Part shown: piece after piece, positions 58,580-64,000 of the stretch
Position numbering within the stretch: the first letter of the stretch is position 1
Layout of the letters: each line of letters starts with the position of its first letter
Source of the DNA: Rhizobium rosettiformans W3
GTDB lineage: Bacteria > Pseudomonadota > Alphaproteobacteria > Rhizobiales > Rhizobiaceae
Reading direction: 5' to 3'
Length of the DNA: 64,000 bases
NCBI RefSeq assembly: GCF_004912135.1
Contig: NZ_STGU01000004.1
Location: 124,001-188,000, forward strand
Program-made: the position numbers and the translations under genes
The notes under the pieces: model-generated
Database searches by the model: none
Told to the model about the DNA's origin: nothing
What the model saw: the letters and a program-made list of their open reading frames with translations, nothing else

Positions 58580-59269
58580 ATGTCTGTCATGCTGCAAATG
58601 CTCGCCAATCCCGCGGCACCGCCCGCGTTTCCGCGTGTTTCTCCAACGGCGCCGGACTTGCGCAGCGCCTCTCTGTCCGGACCGCTTCTGCCGCCGCGCA
58701 CCGTGGTCTTTCTCGAAGGGCTTGCCCGCTCCCCGCAATACCGTGTCGTCGATGGCTGTATCGCGACCGCCCAGACCCTCTCGGATGGCAGGCGGCAGAT
58801 CATCGATCTGGTCGGACCCGGCCGTCTGATCGGCTTGGGTTTCGGTGATCAGAACCGCTATTCCGCGGAAACCTTAGGTTTCACCCGGCTGGAACTCGTC
58901 CCCGACAGCCTGACTCCGGGCGAGCGCGATCAGGCGCTCAGCGAAATGCTCGCCCGCTCGCAAAGCCTTGTCATGCTGCTCGGCCGCAAGACCGCGCCGG
59001 AACGCGTCGCCTCCGCGCTGATCGATCTTGCCCTCCAATTCGGTCGTCCGGCGCGTGACCGCAAGCGCGGAGCCGAGACCTTCCATCTGTATCCCACCCG
59101 CGGCGATCTCGCCGATTGGCTCGGTCTGACCATCGAGACGGTCAGCCGCTGCCTCACTCGCCTGAAGAAGGCGGGTCTCATCGACATCAGACATGGCGAT
59201 CTCGTCACCGTGCTCGATCAGCGTGAACTCGCCGGCGTGGCCGCCGGTGACCGCGCACTCTCCAACTGA
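58580..59269 (+). CDS. Crp/Fnr family transcriptional regulator
   Basis: 229 residues from ATG 58580; ATG 58589 is possible. A shortened cyclic-nucleotide-binding-like N-terminal domain ('RTVVFLEGLARSPQYRVVDG', 'GRLIGLGFGDQNRYSAETL') is joined by a dimer helix to a winged helix-turn-helix 'PTRGDLADWLGLTIETVSRC' that ends in the typical E-x-x-S-R. There is no N-terminal cysteine cluster, so it is not a classical oxygen-sensing FNR. It sits between the DUF2946-like gene and the PepSY protein gene and may control them. Confidence 0.85.
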   Translation: MSVMLQMLANPAAPPAFPRVSPTAPDLRSASLSGPLLPPRTVVFLEGLARSPQYRVVDGCIATAQTLSDGRRQIIDLVGPGRLIGLGFGDQNRYSAETLGFTRLELVPDSLTPGERDQALSEMLARSQSLVMLLGRKTAPERVASALIDLALQFGRPARDRKRGAETFHLYPTRGDLADWLGLTIETVSRCLTRLKKAGLIDIRHGDLVTVLDQRELAGVAAGDRALSN

Positions 59270-59298
59270 ACCTTTCCCCCCAACAACAGAGATCCTGG

Positions 59299-60711
59299 AT
59301 GACAACCGTTTCCGACCTCCACCCCGTCCAAGCCACAGGCAAGGACCTGTCGCGCCGCTTCTACATCACCGCCTGGCGCTGGCATTTCTATGCCGGCCTC
59401 TATGTGGCGCCCTTCATGATCATGCTCGCCGTCACCGGCCTGATGATGCTGTGGACCGCAACCCTCTTCGGCCGGGACGGGGAAAAAACCTACGTGGTCG
59501 AACCGCAGGCCACCGTCGCTGCCGTCTCCCTGCAGTCGGAAGCCGCCGTCAAGGAGATCCCCGGCCAGATCGTGCAGTATATCGCGCCGCGCACCCCCGA
59601 GCAGGCGTCGCTCTTCCGCGTCAATCAAGGCGAAGCGTCCTACATGGTCGCCGTTGATCCATATAGGGCCGAAGCGCTCGGCCATTGGGAACGCCAGGCG
59701 GGCCTCTATGACCTCGCCAGCGACATCCACGGCACACTGTTGATCGGCACGCTCGGCGACCGCCTGATCGAGATTGCCGCCGGCTTCGGCATCATTCTGG
59801 CGATCACCGGCCTCTATCTCTGGTGGCCACGCGATGGCCAGGGTTTCGGTTCCGTGCTTCTCCCGCGCCTCTCGGCCAAGGGGCGTCAGCTGTGGAAATC
59901 TCTGCATCTGACGATCGGCTTCTATGCCTCGCTCTTCCTCGTGGTCTTCCTCATTTCGGGCCTGACCTGGGCCGGCATCTGGGGCGAGAAGATGACCCAG
60001 GCCTGGAGCACCTTCCCGGCCGAGAAGTGGGACAATGTCCCCCTCTCCGACAAGACGCATGCCAGCATGAACCATGGCGGCGTCAAGGAAGTGCCGTGGA
60101 CGCTCGAGCAGACCCCGATGCCCGCCTCCGGGTCTGAAGCCGTTGTCACCGGCACGGCGCAAGGCCAGCCCGTGACGCTCGACGCCATCGTCACGCTCGC
60201 CCGCACGCTCGGCTTCGACCAGCGCTTCCAGCTCGCTTTCCCGGGCGACGAGACAGCCGTTTGGACCATCTCGCGCGACACGATGAGCAATGACAGTGCC
60301 AATCCGCTTGACGATCGCACCGTGCATGTCGACCAGTATACCGGCCGCATCCTCGCCGATGTCGGCTTTAGTGATTATGGCGCAGCCGGCAAGGCCATGG
60401 CCGCCGGCATCGCCTTCCACGAGGGCGACATGGGTCTCTGGAATCTGGTGCTGGTCAACCTCTTCTGTCTGTCGATCATCTTCCTTTCGGTCAGCGGCTT
60501 CGTGATGTGGTGGAAGCGCCGCCCCAAGGGTGCCGCCCGCCTCGTCGCACCGACGGTCGGCGAGCACGGACCGCTCTGGAAGACCGGAGCCCTGGTCATG
60601 CTGGGAACCGCTCTGCTCTTCCCGCTCTCCGGCGCCGTCCTCCTGGCGGTCCTCCTCCTCGACCTCCTCGTCCTGCGCCACATCACGCCGCTGAAGAAGG
60701 TGCTCAGCTGA
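59299..60711 (+). CDS. PepSY-associated transmembrane protein
   Basis: 470 residues. A PepSY_TM architecture: first helix 'FYAGLYVAPFMIMLAVTGLMMLW' (about 31-52, shown in part), a periplasmic domain, helices near 155, 215 and 390, and a large periplasmic PepSY-like loop between. His residues flank the helices ('RWHFYAGLY', 'DIHGTLLIG', 'SLHLTIGFY', 'FHEGDMGLW'), consistent with the ferric-siderophore/haem-type reductase subfamily. It is 29 bases after the Crp/Fnr-type gene. Membrane iron or copper chemistry is a guess from the family. Confidence 0.85.
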   Translation: MTTVSDLHPVQATGKDLSRRFYITAWRWHFYAGLYVAPFMIMLAVTGLMMLWTATLFGRDGEKTYVVEPQATVAAVSLQSEAAVKEIPGQIVQYIAPRTPEQASLFRVNQGEASYMVAVDPYRAEALGHWERQAGLYDLASDIHGTLLIGTLGDRLIEIAAGFGIILAITGLYLWWPRDGQGFGSVLLPRLSAKGRQLWKSLHLTIGFYASLFLVVFLISGLTWAGIWGEKMTQAWSTFPAEKWDNVPLSDKTHASMNHGGVKEVPWTLEQTPMPASGSEAVVTGTAQGQPVTLDAIVTLARTLGFDQRFQLAFPGDETAVWTISRDTMSNDSANPLDDRTVHVDQYTGRILADVGFSDYGAAGKAMAAGIAFHEGDMGLWNLVLVNLFCLSIIFLSVSGFVMWWKRRPKGAARLVAPTVGEHGPLWKTGALVMLGTALLFPLSGAVLLAVLLLDLLVLRHITPLKKVLS

Positions 60712-60884
60712 TCGTGAAACAGGGCGCGCCGGACCGGAGAAAAGAGGCGCCCTTTCCGCCTTCCGAAAAAAATATGGAACAATGGAACCTCTCGGCCATT
60801 TGCAAAATATGTGTCCGGTAAACCGAGGAGCGGTTTGCCGGCACCTTTTCGTTTGGTCTTTCAACGGAGGTTTCAGCCCGGTTC

Positions 60885-62660
60885 ATGTGTGGCATTTGCG
60901 GAGAAGTTAGGTTTGATGGCGCGTCGCCGTCGGTGGCGGCAGTTTCGGTCATGGCGGATGTTCTGGCCCCTCGAGGGCCGGATTCAGCCGGCGTGATGGT
61001 CAGGGGCAATGTCGGGCTCGGTCATCGACGATTGCGCATTCTCGACCTCTCCGACAAGTCGCAGCAGCCCATGGTCGATCCGGACCTCGGCCTGTCCATG
61101 GTCTTCAACGGCTGCATCTACAATTTCCGCGAGCTGCGGGGCGAACTTGAAGCCAAGGGCTATCGTTTCTTTTCCGATGGCGACACGGAAGTCATCCTGA
61201 AGGCCTGGCATGCCTGGGGTCCCGATTGCGTGGCCCGCTTCCACGGCATGTTCGCCTTCGTCATCCACGAGCGCGACACCGGTCGCGTCGTCATGGCCCG
61301 CGATCGTTTCGGCATCAAGCCGCTCTATCTCGCGGAGGTTTCCGGTGCTGTCCGTTTTGCCTCTTCCCTCCCGGCCATCGTCAAGGCCGGCGGCGTCGAC
61401 ACCTCGATCGATCTCGACGCCCTGCACAACTACATGACCTTCCACGCCGTCGTGCCGCCCCCGCGCACGATCCTGAAGGGTGTGCGCAAGCTGCCGCCGG
61501 CAACACTTCGCGTCTACGAAGCCGATGGCCGGTTTTCCGATCGCCGCTATTTCGACCCTTCGTATCTGCGTCGTCCGGAAGATGCCGCCGTGTCTCGCGA
61601 GGAGTGGCAGGAGCGCCTGCTCGAATCCCTGCGTCTTGCGGTCAAGCGCCGGATGATCGCCGACGTGCCGGTCGGCGTTCTCCTCTCCGGTGGCGTCGAT
61701 TCGAGCCTAATCGTTGGCCTGCTGGCCGAAGCGGGACAGACGGGCCTGATGAGCTTCTCCGTCGGCTTCGAGGAGGCCAATGGCGAGAAGGGCGACGAGT
61801 TCGTCTATTCGGACCTGATCGCCGAGCGCTTCGGCACGGATCACCACAAGATCTTTGTCCCCTCGGCCGATCTCATGGGCGCTCTGCCCGGCACCATTTC
61901 CGCGATGTCGGAGCCCATGGTCTCCTACGACAATGTCGGCTTCTACCTTCTGTCCAAGGAAGTCTCCAAACACATCAAGGTCGTTCAGTCGGGGCAGGGT
62001 GCCGACGAGGTCTTCGGCGGTTATCACTGGTATCCGCCGCTGGTCGGCTCCAACGATGTTGTGGCCGATTACGGCCGGGCCTTCCGTGACCGCTCCCATG
62101 AGGTTCTGAAAACCCAGCTCGAATCTCGCTGGATGGCGGAGAGCGATGTGAGCGGCGAGCTCCTGCGCGACCATCTCCTCCGCTCGGGCGCGGAAACGCC
62201 CGTCGATCAGGCCCTTCGCCTGGACAGCTCCGTCATGCTGGTGGACGACCCGGTGAAGCGCGTCGACAACATGACCATGGCCTGGGGTCTGGAGGCCCGC
62301 GTTCCCTTCCTTGACCATGAACTGGTCGAACTCGCCGCCCGCATTCCCCCGGAAGAAAAGCTGCGCGACGGCGGCAAGGGCATCCTGAAGGACGTGGCCC
62401 GCAAGGTCATTCCGTCCGAGGTCATCGACCGCAAGAAGGGTTACTTCCCGGTCCCGCAGCTCAAATACATCGCCGGCCCCTATCTCGACATGCTGCGCGA
62501 CACGCTCTCGTCGAGTGCGGCCCGCGAGCGCGGGCTCTTCCGTCAGTCCTATCTCGATGCGCTGATTGCAGCGCCTTCCGAACATATCACGCCGCTCCAG
62601 GGCTCCGAGCTCTGGCAGGCTGGCCTGCTCGAAATGTGGCTTCAGGCCCACGAGGTATGA
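60885..62660 (+). CDS. asnO: N-acetylglutaminylglutamine amidotransferase (NAGGN synthesis)
   Basis: 591 residues. It begins MCGICGEV with Cys2 as the glutaminase nucleophile after Met removal, followed by 'VFNGCIYNFRELRGELEAKG' and 'FAFVIHERDTG'. The synthetase half has the pyrophosphate loop 'VLLSGGVDSSLIVGLL' and 'SGQGADEVFGGYHWYP'. It amidates N-acetylglutaminylglutamine to the osmolyte NAGGN. A GGAGG lies 14 bases upstream, an unusually long spacing, but the Cys2 start is fixed by the family. It overlaps ngg by ATGA and is translated with it. Confidence 0.93.
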   Translation: MCGICGEVRFDGASPSVAAVSVMADVLAPRGPDSAGVMVRGNVGLGHRRLRILDLSDKSQQPMVDPDLGLSMVFNGCIYNFRELRGELEAKGYRFFSDGDTEVILKAWHAWGPDCVARFHGMFAFVIHERDTGRVVMARDRFGIKPLYLAEVSGAVRFASSLPAIVKAGGVDTSIDLDALHNYMTFHAVVPPPRTILKGVRKLPPATLRVYEADGRFSDRRYFDPSYLRRPEDAAVSREEWQERLLESLRLAVKRRMIADVPVGVLLSGGVDSSLIVGLLAEAGQTGLMSFSVGFEEANGEKGDEFVYSDLIAERFGTDHHKIFVPSADLMGALPGTISAMSEPMVSYDNVGFYLLSKEVSKHIKVVQSGQGADEVFGGYHWYPPLVGSNDVVADYGRAFRDRSHEVLKTQLESRWMAESDVSGELLRDHLLRSGAETPVDQALRLDSSVMLVDDPVKRVDNMTMAWGLEARVPFLDHELVELAARIPPEEKLRDGGKGILKDVARKVIPSEVIDRKKGYFPVPQLKYIAGPYLDMLRDTLSSSAARERGLFRQSYLDALIAAPSEHITPLQGSELWQAGLLEMWLQAHEV

Positions 62661-62662
62661 CC

Positions 62663-64000
62663 ATGAAGAAACTCGAAAAGGGGTCTGCCGCCGCGCGTAA
62701 GCCGCGCAGCACCAAGGCCGTTTCTCATCGGCTGAGCCGGCTGCGCGCACCAGGCACCTCTGGCCACACCGCACGGGCGGCCAGAGGCGGTGGCGCCGAG
62801 ACCAAGGGCAATGTCGTGCTCGATTGCGGCTGGGGCCGTCTTCTCTTCGCCAGCACCTTTTCCGATGATGAGGTGCTGCTCGATGCGCTGAAGGAAGAGG
62901 CCCCCGACAGCCGCGACATCGCCTTTTATGTCGGCGATCCGCATGTGCTTCTTTCCCGCGCGCCGCAGGAAATCTTCCTCGATCCCTCCCACACCTTCCG
63001 GCTGGATCTCTCGACCTATCGTGCGGGCGGCCGCCGCCCGCGTGGCATCACCATCCGCCGCTTGGGCTCGGAAGGGGATGCGGCTGGCATCAACGCCGTC
63101 TATGCCGCCTGCGGCATGGTGCAGGTGCGCGAGGACTTCTTCGCCGGCGAGCGCGACAATCGCCCGGTCACCTATTTCGTCGCCCAGGACGACGCGACCG
63201 GCGAGATCGTCGGTACGGTCACCGGCATCGACCACCAGCGTCTCTTCGATGATCCCGAGCGCGGCGCTTCGCTCTGGTGCCTCGCGGTTCACCCTCAGGC
63301 CCGTCAGCCGGGCATCGGCGAGGGGCTGGTCCGCATCCTGGCAGAGCATTTCCAGGCCCGGGGCCTCGCCTATCTCGACCTTTCCGTCCTGCATGACAAC
63401 GATAAGGCCATCCGCCTCTACGAGAAGCTCGGCTTTCGCCGCGTGCCGCTGTTTGCGGTCAAGCGCAAGAACGCCATCAACGAGAAGTTCTTCGCCCAGC
63501 CGGTCGAGGGCTATGAAGAGCTCAACCCCTATGCCCGTCTGATCGTCGACGAGGCGCTCCGCCGCGGCATCCATGTCGAGGTCACCGATGCGGCCGGCGG
63601 CTTCTTCCGCCTGATCCATGGTGGCCGCACCATCCATTGCCGCGAAAGCCTGTCCGATCTCACCTCTTCCGTCGCCATGTCGATCTGCGACGACAAGGCG
63701 GTCACGCGTCGCTTCGCCGAAACCGCCGGCCTCAACGTGCCCGAACAGCTTTCCGCGGATGCGTCGGACGATGACAAGCGGGACTTTCTCGAGAAGCACG
63801 GCAAGCTGGTGGTCAAGCCGGCGCGTGGCGAGCAGGGGCGGGGCATCTCGGTCGGCATCTCCTCGATGGAAGCGCTGCAGGCGGGCATCCGCCAAGCCCG
63901 CCAAGTCTGCGACCGCGTTCTTCTCGAAGCCTGCTTCGAGGGTGAGGATCTGCGCCTCGTCGTCATCGACTACAAGCTGGTGGCCGCTGCCATGCGCCGG
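62663..64000 (+). CDS. ngg: N-acetylglutaminylglutamine synthetase (GNAT/ATP-grasp), partial at window end
   Basis: Runs off the right edge after 446 codons. It starts at ATG 62663, with GAGG seven bases upstream; ATG 62657 overlaps the asnO stop. After a basic N-terminus, a GNAT acetyltransferase domain spans about 130-270 ('GASLWCLAVHPQARQPGIGE', 'LDLSVLHDNDKAIRLYEKLG'), and an ATP-grasp domain begins after about 340 ('SICDDKAVTRRFAETAGLNV', 'KLVVKPARGEQGRGISVGIS'). This fusion matches TIGR03103, which makes acetylated Gln-Gln for AsnO. Confidence 0.93.
   Translation, partial: MKKLEKGSAAARKPRSTKAVSHRLSRLRAPGTSGHTARAARGGGAETKGNVVLDCGWGRLLFASTFSDDEVLLDALKEEAPDSRDIAFYVGDPHVLLSRAPQEIFLDPSHTFRLDLSTYRAGGRRPRGITIRRLGSEGDAAGINAVYAACGMVQVREDFFAGERDNRPVTYFVAQDDATGEIVGTVTGIDHQRLFDDPERGASLWCLAVHPQARQPGIGEGLVRILAEHFQARGLAYLDLSVLHDNDKAIRLYEKLGFRRVPLFAVKRKNAINEKFFAQPVEGYEELNPYARLIVDEALRRGIHVEVTDAAGGFFRLIHGGRTIHCRESLSDLTSSVAMSICDDKAVTRRFAETAGLNVPEQLSADASDDDKRDFLEKHGKLVVKPARGEQGRGISVGISSMEALQAGIRQARQVCDRVLLEACFEGEDLRLVVIDYKLVAAAMRR

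Noticed and set aside
59218..60864. 548-codon minus-strand frame opposite the PepSY protein
   Set aside because: Antisense shadow; the plus strand has membrane helices and a normal start.
62642..63904. 420-codon minus-strand frame opposite ngg
   Set aside because: Antisense shadow of the GNAT/ATP-grasp gene, which continues past the window edge.

Overview
The window is chromosomal DNA from an alphaproteobacterium, most likely a member of the Rhizobiaceae (Rhizobium/Agrobacterium/Ciceribacter-like). The basis is family content and style: GC-rich genes with long antisense shadow frames, a dnaK promoter that fits the alphaproteobacterial RpoH consensus, a Tad/Cpa (Ctp-type) Flp pilus locus, a yejABEF peptide importer, and the asnO/ngg genes for the osmolyte N-acetylglutaminylglutamine amide (NAGGN). 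No species can be named from the sequence alone. I saw no rRNA, IS element, prophage or CRISPR array.

Layout. 0-0.7 kb: a TetR regulator (cut by the window edge) divergent from a small membrane protein, with a duplicated operator between them. 0.7-6.7 kb (minus): a bifunctional class A penicillin-binding protein, then dnaK, a small exported protein and dnaJ, the last three packed as one heat-shock operon. 6.9-9.6 kb: a YbaK-type editing protein, a structured candidate small RNA with an RpoH-like promoter, an M20 dipeptidase and a MarR regulator. 10-13.9 kb (plus): polA and an enol-lactonase-like hydrolase. 14-20 kb (minus): gpmA, dapB, an MsbA-like ABC exporter, glk, mgsA and mepA. 20.2-26.8 kb (plus): yejA-yejB-yejE-[mini-ORF, antitoxin, PIN toxin]-yejF. 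26.8-30.4 kb (plus): ghrA-like reductase, a small membrane protein, pncB, a CoxG-like protein and a 51-residue protein.

30.4-41.6 kb is the Tad pilus locus: flp pilin, cpaA (prepilin peptidase), cpaB, cpaC (secretin), cpaD, cpaE, cpaF (ATPase), tadB and tadC on the minus strand, and divergently a stand-alone CpaC-N-like protein and two TadE/TadG pseudopilins. 41.7-53.2 kb is a nucleoside module: deoB-add-upp on the plus strand, then (minus) a BmpA-type nucleoside ABC importer (binding protein, ATPase, two permeases) followed by cdd-punA-deoC-deoA. Together these import nucleosides, deaminate and phosphorolyse them, and feed pentose phosphates to glycolysis. A retropepsin-like protein sits between the two arms.

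53.5-64 kb: msrA, a small membrane protein, tRNA-Ser(GGA), two small stress-type proteins, an M42-family peptidase of the NAGGN type, a GlxA/AraC regulator, a DUF2946-like exported protein, a Crp/Fnr-family regulator, a PepSY-type membrane protein, then asnO and ngg (cut by the right edge). The NAGGN genes are thus split, with about 4 kb of unrelated regulators and membrane genes between the peptidase and asnO-ngg.

Most of the window is ordinary core genome. The points that stand out are the toxin-antitoxin pair joined into the yej operon by overlapping stop/start codons, the exported protein inside the dnaK-dnaJ operon, and the candidate RpoH-driven small RNA at 7.46-7.69 kb.
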